Below, piece after piece: positions 8,630 through 17,686 of a DNA stretch of 64,000 bases; position 1 is the stretch's first letter; every line of letters begins with the position of its first letter. The translations under genes and the position numbers were made by a program. The stretch is from contig NZ_QCYG01000004.1 in assembly GCF_003072065.1 (NCBI RefSeq), positions 124,001 to 188,000 on the forward strand, read 5' to 3'. This stretch comes from Thalassorhabdomicrobium marinisediminis (GTDB taxonomy: Bacteria > Pseudomonadota > Alphaproteobacteria > Rhodobacterales > Rhodobacteraceae). The notes under the pieces are model-generated. The model was not told where the DNA came from. It did not search any database and worked only from the letters and a program-made list of their open reading frames with translations.

Positions 8630-8837
8630 CTCAAGCCCTCATTCTACAATCCGGCGAACCTATCAGGCCGCCGTCTGCCGACAACACCGGCCGCGCGTTT
8701 TTACGCTGTCACGCGGTGTCATCGGCAAAGATGCAACTGTATTGGCGGGTTTTGGCGCGCGCGGACCGGGCTTCGGCGAAGTCCCGCTTATGCGAACCTC
8801 GCTTGACACTTTCTGTGCGCCGCGCCAACCCTGCGAC

Positions 8838-10289
8838 ATGTTTGACATCCGCCCCGTAGGATATGTGATCGGCCTTCTGGTCGCGGCCCTCGGGGTCACC
8901 ATGTTCGCGCCCTTGCTCGCGGATTACATGGCCGGAAACGGGCATTGGCCGGTGTTTCTGGAAAGCGCCGTCATCACCGTCATGTTCGGCGGGCTGATCG
9001 CGCTGGCCTGCCAGAACGGCGTCTCCGAAGGACTCACAATCCGGCAGACCTTCCTTTTGACCACGCTGGTCTGGATGGCGCTGCCGCTGTTCGGCTCGTT
9101 GCCATTCGTCCTTGGGCATGCGGAGCTGTCGTTCACCGACGGTTTTTTCGAGGCGATGTCGGGGCTGACCACCACCGGCTCAACGGTGATCAACGGGATC
9201 GAGGCGCTGCCCGAGGGGCTGAAGCTCTGGCGGGGTGTGTTGCAGTGGCTGGGCGGCATCGGGATCATCGTTGTTGCCATGGTGTTCCTGCCCGAATTGC
9301 GAGTCGGCGGGATGCAGATTTTCCGCAGCGAAAGCTTCGATACCATGGGCAAGATCCTGCCCCGCGCGACCGAGATTTCCAGCCGGATTTCCGTGGTTTA
9401 CGTAGGCCTGACGTTGGCCTGCGCGATGACCTATTCCGCACTGGGGATGAGCGCGTTTGACGCCATCACCCACGCCATGACCACCATCGCCACGGGGGGC
9501 TTTGCCAATTACGACAGCTCGTTCGGGCAATTCGCGCCGGGGGTGGAATATGCCTCGGTGGTGTTCATGATGCTCGCCGCGCTGCCCTTCGTGCGCTATG
9601 TGCAGCTGATCTCGGGCAGTGGCGCCGGACCGATCCTGACCGACAGCCAGATCCGCACTTTCTTTATCGTGGCCTTCGCGCTGGTGCTGATCCTTGCCAC
9701 CTGGCAATGGTCCCTGTCCGCCCGCATGACCGAAATGGCGTTCCGGCAATCCCTGTTCAACGTGGTCTCGATCATGACCGGCACGGGCTATGCCAGCGCA
9801 GACTACATGCAGTGGGGGCCCTTCGCCGTCACCATGTTCTTCTTCATCGGCCTGATCGGCGGCTGCGCGGGATCGACCGCCTGCAGCGTCAAGATCTTCC
9901 GCTATCAGTTGCTGTTCGCCTCGATCAAGGCGCAGGTGCGCCGCATCCACAGCCCGCACGGGGTCTTCGTGCCGCGCTATCAGGGCCGTCCCGTGGGCGA
10001 GGACGTGCTGAGCTCGGTCATGGCGTTCTTCGTGGCCTTCATGATGGCCATCGGCGTGATCGGCGTCCTGCTGGCCCTGACGGGGCTGGATTTCATCACC
10101 TCGATCTCGGGCGCGGCCACGGCGCTGGCCAATGTTGGCCCCGGTCTGGGCAACAAGATCGGCCCGGCGGGCAACTTTGCAAGCCTCAACGACACCGCGA
10201 AATGGATCCTTGCCTTCGCGATGCTGGTCGGTCGGCTTGAAATCATGGCCGTATTCACTCTTCTCAGCTGGCACTTCTGGAGGTCCTGA
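8838..10289 (+). CDS. trkH: Trk potassium uptake channel subunit TrkH
   Basis: Membrane subunit of the low-affinity K+ uptake system, working with the peripheral NAD-binding TrkA (not in this window). The four pore loops are visible: GLTTTGSTV, TTIATGGFAN, MTGTGYAS and ALANVGPGLG, between about ten hydrophobic segments. The chosen ATG gives 483 residues, the normal TrkH length; no good ribosome site precedes it and another in-frame ATG lies at 8790, so the start is uncertain. The gene ends one base before the ThDP enzyme gene, so both are probably on one transcript. Confidence 0.93.
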   Translation: MFDIRPVGYVIGLLVAALGVTMFAPLLADYMAGNGHWPVFLESAVITVMFGGLIALACQNGVSEGLTIRQTFLLTTLVWMALPLFGSLPFVLGHAELSFTDGFFEAMSGLTTTGSTVINGIEALPEGLKLWRGVLQWLGGIGIIVVAMVFLPELRVGGMQIFRSESFDTMGKILPRATEISSRISVVYVGLTLACAMTYSALGMSAFDAITHAMTTIATGGFANYDSSFGQFAPGVEYASVVFMMLAALPFVRYVQLISGSGAGPILTDSQIRTFFIVAFALVLILATWQWSLSARMTEMAFRQSLFNVVSIMTGTGYASADYMQWGPFAVTMFFFIGLIGGCAGSTACSVKIFRYQLLFASIKAQVRRIHSPHGVFVPRYQGRPVGEDVLSSVMAFFVAFMMAIGVIGVLLALTGLDFITSISGAATALANVGPGLGNKIGPAGNFASLNDTAKWILAFAMLVGRLEIMAVFTLLSWHFWRS

Positions 10290-10290
10290 C

Positions 10291-11898
10291 ATGACAACAA
10301 ACCCGCAAACCCGCCCCTTGGGCGCGCAGATTTCCCATATGCTCAAGGCGCGTGGGGTGGACGTGATTTTCGGGATTCCCGGCGTCCACAATCAGGAAAT
10401 GTATCGCGGCATCGAAGAAGCGGGGATCACCCATGTGCTGGCGCGCCACGAACAGGGTGCGGGCTTCATGGCCGATGGCTATGCCCGTGCGACCGGCGGC
10501 TTCGGCGTGTGCTACCTGATCACCGGGCCGGGGCTGCTCAACGCGCTCACGCCTTTGGGGCAGGCCTATTCCGACGATGTCTCGGTGCTGGCGTTGTGTT
10601 CGTGTCTTGACAACACGGTGCATCGGAAGGGCCAGTTGCACCAGATGAAGGATCAGGAAGCGGCGGCGGCGGCGGTCTGCGACTGGTCCGAGACGGCGCA
10701 GGACGCGCGCACCGCCTACGGGCTGGTGGACCGCGCGCTTGAGGATTTCGCAGGCGGCGATGCCCGGCCAAAGGCGATCCACGTGCCCATCGACGTGCTC
10801 TGCGCCCCTGCCGATCCCGCCGGAGAGGGGGGCGCGGGGCGCAGCCGCTGTCTGCCGGACCCGCAGGCCGTGGCCGAGGTGCGCGACCGCTTGCAGCAGG
10901 CCAAGCGCCCGCTTTTCGTGTTCGGCGGCGGGGCCACGGGGGTCGCTTCGGGCGATCTGGTCGCGCGTCTGCTCGAGGTCGTGAACCCGGCGACCTTCTG
11001 CACCTTCGCCGGTCGCGGCATCGTGCCGCCGGATGCGCCGTTGCACTTCGGCCCCTTCCTCACGCGGCCGGATTCGGCGCGCGTTGCCGGAGAGGCGGAC
11101 GTGGTGGTGGCCATTGGAACCCAATTGGCCGAGGTCGACATCTGGCGCGAGCGCTTGGGCCACAAGGACGGCGCGCTGATCCGCGTCGATACCTCGGACG
11201 AGTCATTAGGCACGCCGGTCGGCGCGTCACTCAACATCAAGTCCGACGCCCGCGCCTTTGTCGAAGCCCTGCTTGACGAGTGGGAGCGTGATACCCCCGC
11301 CGTTGACTGGACCCCGCAAGAGGTCGCGACAACGCGCGCGCGCTGGCGGGCGGAAGTGGACGCCGAGTTCCCCAAGGTTCTGCCCGTCGCGGACGCTTTG
11401 CGCGCGGCCTTGCCCGAGGATGCGATGATCTACTCGGACATGACGCAATTCGCCTATGCCGCGAAAGAGGTCTGGGACATGGAGCGGCCGGGCCATTGGC
11501 ACCACCCGTCGGGCTTCGGCACGCTGGGCTATGCGCTGCCCGCGTCGATTGGCGGGGCTGTGGCGCGTCCGGGCAGGCCCACGGTCTGCATCCACGGCGA
11601 TTACGGCATCCAATACACGATTGCCGAACTCGCCACCGCCGTCGAACTGGGGCTGCCGCTGGCAATTATCATCTGGGACAACGGCAAGCTGGGCGCGATC
11701 GAGGACAGCATGACCGCCGCCCAGATCGCCCCCAATTCGGTGATCCAGCGAAACCCGGATTTCATGGCGTTGGCGAAAGCCTATGGCGCGGAAGCGGTAG
11801 AGCCTGCGTCGCTGGACGAGATTGCACCGGCCCTGCAGGCGGCCTTCGCGGCCTCGGTGCCGACGATTATCCGGCTGACGCCCGCATTGGTCGGCTGA
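10291..11898 (+). CDS. Thiamine diphosphate-dependent enzyme of the acetolactate synthase family
   Basis: A 535-residue ThDP enzyme with the N-terminal PYR domain (catalytic glutamate in LARHEQGAGFMADGYARATG near residue 53), a central domain and a C-terminal PP domain. The ThDP/Mg motif appears as HGDYGIQYT followed about 27 residues later by WDN, in place of the usual GDG...NN. It is not a typical biosynthetic IlvB and no ilvN follows. The overall pattern resembles 5-guanidino-2-oxopentanoate decarboxylase (AruI) annotations in Rhodobacteraceae, but I cannot confirm the substrate. GGAGG precedes the ATG, and it lies one base after trkH. Confidence 0.85.
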   Translation: MTTNPQTRPLGAQISHMLKARGVDVIFGIPGVHNQEMYRGIEEAGITHVLARHEQGAGFMADGYARATGGFGVCYLITGPGLLNALTPLGQAYSDDVSVLALCSCLDNTVHRKGQLHQMKDQEAAAAAVCDWSETAQDARTAYGLVDRALEDFAGGDARPKAIHVPIDVLCAPADPAGEGGAGRSRCLPDPQAVAEVRDRLQQAKRPLFVFGGGATGVASGDLVARLLEVVNPATFCTFAGRGIVPPDAPLHFGPFLTRPDSARVAGEADVVVAIGTQLAEVDIWRERLGHKDGALIRVDTSDESLGTPVGASLNIKSDARAFVEALLDEWERDTPAVDWTPQEVATTRARWRAEVDAEFPKVLPVADALRAALPEDAMIYSDMTQFAYAAKEVWDMERPGHWHHPSGFGTLGYALPASIGGAVARPGRPTVCIHGDYGIQYTIAELATAVELGLPLAIIIWDNGKLGAIEDSMTAAQIAPNSVIQRNPDFMALAKAYGAEAVEPASLDEIAPALQAAFAASVPTIIRLTPALVG

Positions 11899-11903
11899 CC
11901 AAC

Positions 11904-11942
11904 AAAAAAGGGATCACCCGCATGGCGGACGATCCCGTTTTT
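11904..11942. terminator. Bidirectional intrinsic terminator
   Basis: GGGATC (11910-11915) and GATCCC (11931-11936) enclose an inner CCGC/GCGG hairpin. A run of A precedes the stem and a run of T follows it, so it can end transcription from both convergent genes, the ThDP enzyme on plus and the trypsin-fold gene on minus. Confidence 0.78.
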
Positions 11943-11961
11943 GTAACGCCTTCGTTCGGCG

Positions 11962-13719
11962 TCAGTCTTCCCAGCAGCTCACCAACACGGCCATGTCTGC
12001 GGCCAGCAGGGTCAGCGTCTCGGGCGGCATATAGGCCAGCGTGTCGGTGGTCCGCACGTCCAGCCCCGCGCCCCGGACCGAGCCGATGATCTCATCCGCG
12101 TCGACCGAGAAGGCCACATCGGCGGGCAGAACCTGACCGTTCTGCTGACTGCGGGGCTTGAGCATCCCCAGAACCGCGCCGCCCCCGTCGAAGACCGGCC
12201 CGCCGGTGTCGCCGTCCTGCGTCGTGATCGACAACCGTTTGACGCCTTCTTCCCCGTTCAGCCCGCGGATGTCCGCGAGCGTGCCGAAGGTCAGCGCTGG
12301 GGTCGTCAGCACCCCGCCGTAGGGGAAGCCCGCGACCGCCACATCCGCGTTCAGGCGCGGCACCGAGGTCTGGAACTCGGCCACGGCGGGCGGGGCAAGG
12401 GGGCGTTCGGGGCGCAGCACCGCGATACCCAAAGCCTCGTCCACGTGGGCGGGGCTGGCACCGTGTTCCATGTCGAGCGTGATCGACCCGCAGCCTGCGA
12501 TGGCCTCAGCCGAGGTGAGCACCTCACCGCCGGAGCTGATGTAAAAGCCCGAGCGGTCCCGCAGGGGTTTGCGCACCTCAAGGCCTGAAATCAGATCGAC
12601 GGATTGATCCTCGTCCGGCTGGGCGGTGGCGGGGTCAAGCACCCCGTCAATGGGCCGGAAGCTTGCCTGCATCTCGTTCAGGACACGGCGGCGGCGCTCG
12701 TCGTCTCCGGCGGGCCAGATCAGCATGAAACCCTTGATCTCGCCCCCGTCCAGCACCACCGAGGTATAGGAGTGGATGCGGTCGTTCACGCCTTCGATGG
12801 TGAAGCCCCGATTGGAGCGGTTGCGCTCACCCTCGGGCGGGACGACGGCCAGAGTCTGCAGGATTTCGTAAAGCCCGAACATCCGTGTCTGGTCGCCCGG
12901 CTGGCTGATCAGCAAAACCTGCGCGTCCAGCTCTCCGCTGGCGTCGTAGCGGGCGAAGGGTGGCTCGTATTCGGTGAACTCGACCACGCCAAGGGGCATC
13001 TGGATCTCGATCCCCGCCGCGTCGTCGCGCACCAGTTGCAGGTCCATCCCCTCAAGCACCGCGTTGTAGGCGGCGAACAGCTCCGCCCGCTGACCGGTGG
13101 TCAGAACGCCGGTGGCGTCGTGGTTGTTCGCCTCTTGCCAGGCGGTCATGGAGCGGCGCGTGCCGCCGCCGAACAGCCCGTCAATCGCGCCGTCATAGAA
13201 CCCCGCCCATTGCAGCGCGACCTGCAGGGCGCGTTTTTCGTCCCGGTCCAAAGCGCGTTCGCTGGCGCGGGCCTGACTCAGGGTCTCATCAGGGATCTCG
13301 GTCGGATCCGGCGCGGCGACCGGTGCTTCGGGCGCGTCGTCAGCCTCCTGTTGCCCCGCATCCGTGTCGTCCGGCACGTCCGGCGTTGAGAGCGACGCGC
13401 CCACAGGCCAGAACTGCGTGCGGAACTGGCTGCCGTCGACCACATAGCTGTCGCGCGGAATCGCGCCCGAGGCCCGCAGGCCCCGCAACAGGCGCGCGGC
13501 TTCGTTGCCGTCATATGGCCCCAGAACAATCGCATACCAGCCCCCGGGGATCGAGAATCCGGCAACGTATTCGACCCCGCGCGCAGAGTAGCCTCGCGCG
13601 GCATTCTGCGCGCCCGTCAACGTGCGCTGGGCTTCGACCTGAATATAGGCGGGTTGCTGGGCGGTGGCCGGCAGGGCGGCAGACAGGCAGAGCGCCAGTG
13701 CGGTGAGTAAGCGAAACAT
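11962..13719 (-). CDS. Secreted SPOR / peptidoglycan-binding / trypsin-fold protein, catalytic residues apparently lost
   Basis: 585 residues with a signal peptide (cleavage near TATA-QQ). Residues 24-105 look like a SPOR-type repeat (YAIVLGPYDGNEAARLLRGL), followed by a Pro/Asp-rich linker, a PG_binding_1-type domain near residues 155-215 (LQWAGFYDGAIDGLFGGGTRRSM) and a trypsin-like beta barrel from about residue 390. In that barrel the usual TNNHVI motif reads TSAEAI, the position of the catalytic Asp reads GIAVL, and GNSGGP reads GDTGGP (ACC codon). So His, Asp and Ser are all replaced and the domain is probably a pseudoprotease acting as a binding module at the cell wall. Alignment of the triad is by eye. 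Confidence 0.82.
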   Translation of the reverse strand: MFRLLTALALCLSAALPATAQQPAYIQVEAQRTLTGAQNAARGYSARGVEYVAGFSIPGGWYAIVLGPYDGNEAARLLRGLRASGAIPRDSYVVDGSQFRTQFWPVGASLSTPDVPDDTDAGQQEADDAPEAPVAAPDPTEIPDETLSQARASERALDRDEKRALQVALQWAGFYDGAIDGLFGGGTRRSMTAWQEANNHDATGVLTTGQRAELFAAYNAVLEGMDLQLVRDDAAGIEIQMPLGVVEFTEYEPPFARYDASGELDAQVLLISQPGDQTRMFGLYEILQTLAVVPPEGERNRSNRGFTIEGVNDRIHSYTSVVLDGGEIKGFMLIWPAGDDERRRRVLNEMQASFRPIDGVLDPATAQPDEDQSVDLISGLEVRKPLRDRSGFYISSGGEVLTSAEAIAGCGSITLDMEHGASPAHVDEALGIAVLRPERPLAPPAVAEFQTSVPRLNADVAVAGFPYGGVLTTPALTFGTLADIRGLNGEEGVKRLSITTQDGDTGGPVFDGGGAVLGMLKPRSQQNGQVLPADVAFSVDADEIIGSVRGAGLDVRTTDTLAYMPPETLTLLAADMAVLVSCWED

Positions 13720-13874
13720 GTGCGTAAGATCGTCCCTGAAAAAGTAATGCCGTGATACGGTAAGCTGCGGCTTCGGTGCAATTTATCAAGTTGTTGCATG
13801 AGCGCACGTGCAAAACCGCCCGCAGCGCCGCGAATCCGGGGCATGTTGTCCTATATCACACGGATTTGCGCTCA

Positions 13875-13903
13875 TTGACGCTGCTGGCGCAGCGACCTAT
13901 TGA
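13875..13903 (+). promoter_or_regulatory. Probable sigma-70 promoter for glyQ
   Basis: TTGACG (13875-13880) and TATTGA (13898-13903) are spaced by 17 bases, and the glyQ start codon is at 13930. The predicted leader is only about 20 bases and carries the ribosome site AAGAGGGG. Confidence 0.55.
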
Positions 13904-13929
13904 AGCGCGAGCATGCCAAGAGGGGTCCC

Positions 13930-14847
13930 ATGACCGATACGCCGCGCAGTTTTCAAGAGATTATCCTGAGGCTCCAGACCTATTGGGCCGCGAAAGGATG
14001 CGCCATTCTTCAGCCCTACGACATGGAGGTCGGCGCCGGCACCTTCCATCCCGCGACGACCCTGCGTTCGCTGGGCGCGCTGCCCTGGGCTGCGGCCTAT
14101 GTGCAGCCCTCGCGCCGCCCCACCGACGGGCGCTATGGCGAGAACCCGAACCGTTTGCAGCATTATTACCAGTATCAAGTGCTGATCAAACCCAGCCCGC
14201 CAGATCTGCAGGACCTCTACCTCGGCTCGCTCGAAGCGATCGGCATCAACATGGAGATGCACGACATCCGCTTCGTCGAGGATGACTGGGAAAGCCCCAC
14301 GCTTGGCGCCTGGGGGCTGGGGTGGGAAGTCTGGTGCGACGGCATGGAAGTCAGCCAGTTCACCTATTTCCAGCAGGTCGGCGGGCACGATTGCCATCCG
14401 GTCTCCGGTGAGCTGACCTACGGGTTGGAGCGTCTGGCGATGTATGTGCTGGGTGTGGATCATGTTATGGACATGCCCTTCAACGACCCCGATGCGCCAA
14501 TTCCTTTGACCTATGGCGATGTGTTCAAACAGGCCGAGCAAGAGCATTCGCGCTACAACTTCGATGTTGCCGACACCGATGCGCTGCTCAAGCATTTCGA
14601 GGACGCGGAGCGCGAATGCGCGGCGATCCTGAGCCACGACCAGATCGACCCCAAAACCGGGCACAAGATCGTCATGGCGTTGCCCGCCTATGATCAGGCG
14701 ATCAAGGCCAGCCATCTGTTCAACCTGCTCGACGCGCGCGGCGTGATCTCCGTGACCGAGCGGCAGGCCTATATCGGGCGGGTGCGCGCGCTCACCAAGC
14801 TGTGCGCGGATGCCTTCGTGCAGACCGCCGCCGGGGGGGCGAAATGA
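13930..14847 (+). CDS. glyQ: Glycyl-tRNA synthetase alpha subunit
   Basis: Catalytic class II subunit of the heterotetrameric (alpha2beta2) glycyl-tRNA synthetase, which charges tRNA-Gly. At 305 residues it is near the standard length, with hallmark sequences [14 protein letters not shown] at the start, [29 protein letters not shown] and the [15 protein letters not shown] segment. The start follows AAGAGGGG. The gene for the beta subunit lies downstream with a small membrane protein gene in between; all three overlap by a few bases and are clearly one operon. Confidence 0.97.
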   Translation: MTDTPRSFQEIILRLQTYWAAKGCAILQPYDMEVGAGTFHPATTLRSLGALPWAAAYVQPSRRPTDGRYGENPNRLQHYYQYQVLIKPSPPDLQDLYLGSLEAIGINMEMHDIRFVEDDWESPTLGAWGLGWEVWCDGMEVSQFTYFQQVGGHDCHPVSGELTYGLERLAMYVLGVDHVMDMPFNDPDAPIPLTYGDVFKQAEQEHSRYNFDVADTDALLKHFEDAERECAAILSHDQIDPKTGHKIVMALPAYDQAIKASHLFNLLDARGVISVTERQAYIGRVRALTKLCADAFVQTAAGGAK

Positions 14848-15392
14848 ATGCCACCCGGCTTGCCATCGTCGCCATCGTGGGCTCGGCCGTGATCGCCGCC
14901 GTCTTGATGTATTACCAGCTGGTCTATGCAGGCTATGCCGAACTTACACAGACCGAGGTTGGAGAAATCCAACTTGTGAGCCTCGTTTCCGGCGAGCCCG
15001 AGCCTGTTTTGGCAGAAAATGTAAAGGCCATCGACACGGTGGAAGAGGGGGTGCGCCTGTCCGGTGCGATTTCTTTCCGGGCCTGTTTCGACATGGTCAA
15101 CTCGCAGGCCATGCTGACGGAAACCTATGTCGTGGCCGAGAACGCGGTGCCGCTGACCGCGCCGCGCTGGTTTGATTGTTTCGACGCGCAAGAGGTGGGC
15201 GCGGCGCTGGAAACCGGTGAGGCGATCGCCTTTCTGGGCCAGAAGAACATCAGCTACGGCGTGGACCGCGTGGTGGCCGTGATGCCCGACGGACGCGGCT
15301 TCGCCTGGCACCAACTGAACCCCTGCGGTGAGGCTGTCTTTGCCGGAGACGACGCCCCCGAAGGCTGCCCAGACTTGACCGAGGATATTTGA
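14844..15392 (+). CDS. DUF6446-type membrane-anchored protein
   Basis: A 182-residue protein with one N-terminal membrane segment ([24 protein letters not shown]) and a periplasmic domain. It resembles the protein found between glyQ and glyS in Rhodobacteraceae (annotated DUF6446), with conserved [31 protein letters not shown] and [11 protein letters not shown] segments. Four cysteines in the soluble part could pair. It overlaps glyQ by four bases and glyS by one, giving strict translational coupling with both tRNA synthetase subunits, though nothing in the sequence ties it to tRNA charging. Function unknown. Confidence 0.85.
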   Translation: MNATRLAIVAIVGSAVIAAVLMYYQLVYAGYAELTQTEVGEIQLVSLVSGEPEPVLAENVKAIDTVEEGVRLSGAISFRACFDMVNSQAMLTETYVVAENAVPLTAPRWFDCFDAQEVGAALETGEAIAFLGQKNISYGVDRVVAVMPDGRGFAWHQLNPCGEAVFAGDDAPEGCPDLTEDI

Positions 15393-17617
15393 TGCCCGAC
15401 CTGTTGATTGAACTCTTCTCTGAAGAAATCCCCGCACGGATGCAGGCGAAAGCCGCCGCGGACCTCAAACGTATGGTCACCGACGGGCTGGTTGAAGCGG
15501 GGCTGACCTATGCCGCCGCCGGTGCCTTTGCCACCCCGCGTCGGCTGGCGCTGTCGGTCGAAGGTCTGACCGCCGAAAGCCCCGATACACGCGAAGAGCG
15601 CAAGGGCCCAAAAGTCGGTGCCCCGGAAAAGGCCATCGAAGGCTTTTGCCGTGGTGCCGGGGTCGCTCGCGAAGCGCTTGAAGTCCGCGACACCGGCAAG
15701 GGTGAGGTTTATTTCGCCGTCATCGAACAACCCGGACGCCAGGCGGCCGAGATCATCGCCGAGGTCCTCGACCAGACGATCCGCAATTTCCCCTGGCCCA
15801 AGTCCATGCGCTGGGGCGCGGGCAGCCTGAAATGGGTGCGCCCGCTGCATTCGATCCTGTGCATCCTCTCGGATGAGGGCGGCGCGCAGATCGTGCCGTT
15901 CGAGATCGACGGGATCACGGCCTCGGACAGCACGCGCGGACACCGTTTCATGGCGCCGGATGCGTTTTCTGTCACGTCGTTCGAGGATTACGAAACGAAG
16001 CTCAAGCGCGCCAAGGTCGTGCTGCGCGCCGATGAGCGCGCCGATCTGATTTGCTCCGAGGCCTCAAATCAGGCCTTTGCCGCCGGGCTGGATCTGGTCG
16101 AGGATCCGGGCCTTCTGGCCGAGGTTGCGGGCCTCGTGGAATGGCCCGTCGTCCTCATGGGCACCATCGCGGAAGATTTCCTCGGCCTGCCGCCGGAAGT
16201 CCTTACCGCGTCGATGAAAGAACATCAGAAGTTCTTTTCCGTGCGCGACAAGACGGGGCAGGTGGTCCGGTTCGTCACCGTCGCCAACCGCGAGACGCGG
16301 GACGGCGGCCAAACGATCCTTGCGGGCAACCAGAAGGTGCTCTTCGCCCGCCTGTCGGATGCCAAATTCTTCTGGGAAAACGACCTGCGGATCGCGACAG
16401 AGGGCGGTCAGGCCTGGCTTGACGCGCTGGACAACGTGACCTTCCACAACAAGCTGGGCACCGTGGCCGAACTGGTCGACCGGATGGCGCGGCTTAGCCG
16501 TGAAGTTGCCCCCCTTGTGGGCGCTGACCCCGATCAGGCCGAACAGGCGGCGCGCTTTGCCAAGGCGGATCTGTCGTCGGAAATGGTCTATGAATTCCCC
16601 GATTTGCAGGGCCTCATGGGGCGCTACTACGCACAGGAAGCGGGGCTGCCGGACGCGGTGGCGCATGCCGCGCAAGAGCATTACGCCCCCCTTGGCCCGT
16701 CCGACACGGTGCCGACCGCGCCGGTCTCGGTCGCTGTGGCACTGGCGGAGAAGCTCGACAAGCTCACCGGGTTCTGGGCCATCGACGAAAAACCCACGGG
16801 CAGCAAGGACCCCTTCGCCCTGCGCCGCGCGGCGTTGGGGGTGATCCGGCTGGTGCTGGAGAACGATTTGCGGCTGCGGTTGGATCGGTTCATCGATGCG
16901 CAACTGGTCCGTCAGAAGGTCAAGGTCGAAGCCAGCCTGACCCACGATGAGGTGGCCGAACTTGTTGACATGATTGCCAAACATGGCGTTTTCGGCGCGG
17001 CCTACCGCACCATGAAGGACGCTTGGAGCAGTGCCGAAAAACCTCTGTCGAACGGCTTTGGCGCACTCGCGGCGACGGTGCCGGACAAATCGTCCGACCT
17101 CCTCTCCTTCCTGCACGATCGCCTGAAGGTTTACCTGCGCGATCAGGGCATCAGCCACGACGTGATCGACGCTTCGCTCGCCATGCCCGGCAACGACGAT
17201 CTCCTGCTTCTCGTCAAACGCGCCCGCGCTTTGGCGGCCTTCTTGCAGACGGACGACGGCGAAAACCTCATTCAGGGGTTCAAGCGCGCGAACAACATCC
17301 TCACGCAGGCCGAAGAGAAAGACGGCGTCGAATATTCATTTGGCGCGGATGTGAAATTCGCCGACACGGACGAGGAACGGGCGCTCTTCGCAGCCCTGGA
17401 TGCCGCCGAGCGCAACATCGCCGCCGCCATGGAGGCCGAGGATTTCGCCGCCGCGATGAGCGCCATGGCCGCCCTGCGCGCGCCCATCGACGCTTTCTTC
17501 GAGGCCGTGCAGATCAACACGGAAAGCGAGGTCCTGCGCCGCAATCGGTTGAACCTGTTGCACCGCATCCGCACGATCTGTCTTGCCGTAGCGGATTTGC
17601 GGAAACTTGAGGGTTAA
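15392..17617 (+). CDS. glyS: Glycyl-tRNA synthetase beta subunit
   Basis: Beta subunit of the bacterial alpha2beta2 glycyl-tRNA synthetase, responsible for tRNA binding. The protein (741 residues, somewhat longer than the roughly 690 of E. coli) starts with the typical PDLLIELFSEEIPARMQ, contains SMRWGAGSLKWVRPLHSI, MKEHQKFFSV, ANRETRDGG, LSSEMVYEFPDLQG and KPTGSKDPFALRRAALG, and ends in the anticodon-binding-like helical region. The ATG at 15392 overlaps the preceding stop by one base. Confidence 0.97.
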   Translation: MPDLLIELFSEEIPARMQAKAAADLKRMVTDGLVEAGLTYAAAGAFATPRRLALSVEGLTAESPDTREERKGPKVGAPEKAIEGFCRGAGVAREALEVRDTGKGEVYFAVIEQPGRQAAEIIAEVLDQTIRNFPWPKSMRWGAGSLKWVRPLHSILCILSDEGGAQIVPFEIDGITASDSTRGHRFMAPDAFSVTSFEDYETKLKRAKVVLRADERADLICSEASNQAFAAGLDLVEDPGLLAEVAGLVEWPVVLMGTIAEDFLGLPPEVLTASMKEHQKFFSVRDKTGQVVRFVTVANRETRDGGQTILAGNQKVLFARLSDAKFFWENDLRIATEGGQAWLDALDNVTFHNKLGTVAELVDRMARLSREVAPLVGADPDQAEQAARFAKADLSSEMVYEFPDLQGLMGRYYAQEAGLPDAVAHAAQEHYAPLGPSDTVPTAPVSVAVALAEKLDKLTGFWAIDEKPTGSKDPFALRRAALGVIRLVLENDLRLRLDRFIDAQLVRQKVKVEASLTHDEVAELVDMIAKHGVFGAAYRTMKDAWSSAEKPLSNGFGALAATVPDKSSDLLSFLHDRLKVYLRDQGISHDVIDASLAMPGNDDLLLLVKRARALAAFLQTDDGENLIQGFKRANNILTQAEEKDGVEYSFGADVKFADTDEERALFAALDAAERNIAAAMEAEDFAAAMSAMAALRAPIDAFFEAVQINTESEVLRRNRLNLLHRIRTICLAVADLRKLEG

Positions 17618-17686
17618 GGCCGAATCACGGTTATCCTTGCTCTGTCGGCGCGGCGGACTATGCTGCGCGGCAGAAGGGATGCCGCA

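Noticed and set aside
9180-10391. 403-codon minus-strand open frame under trkH
   Set aside because: Antisense shadow with His/Gln/Arg-rich composition; trkH with its four pore loops is clearly the real gene.
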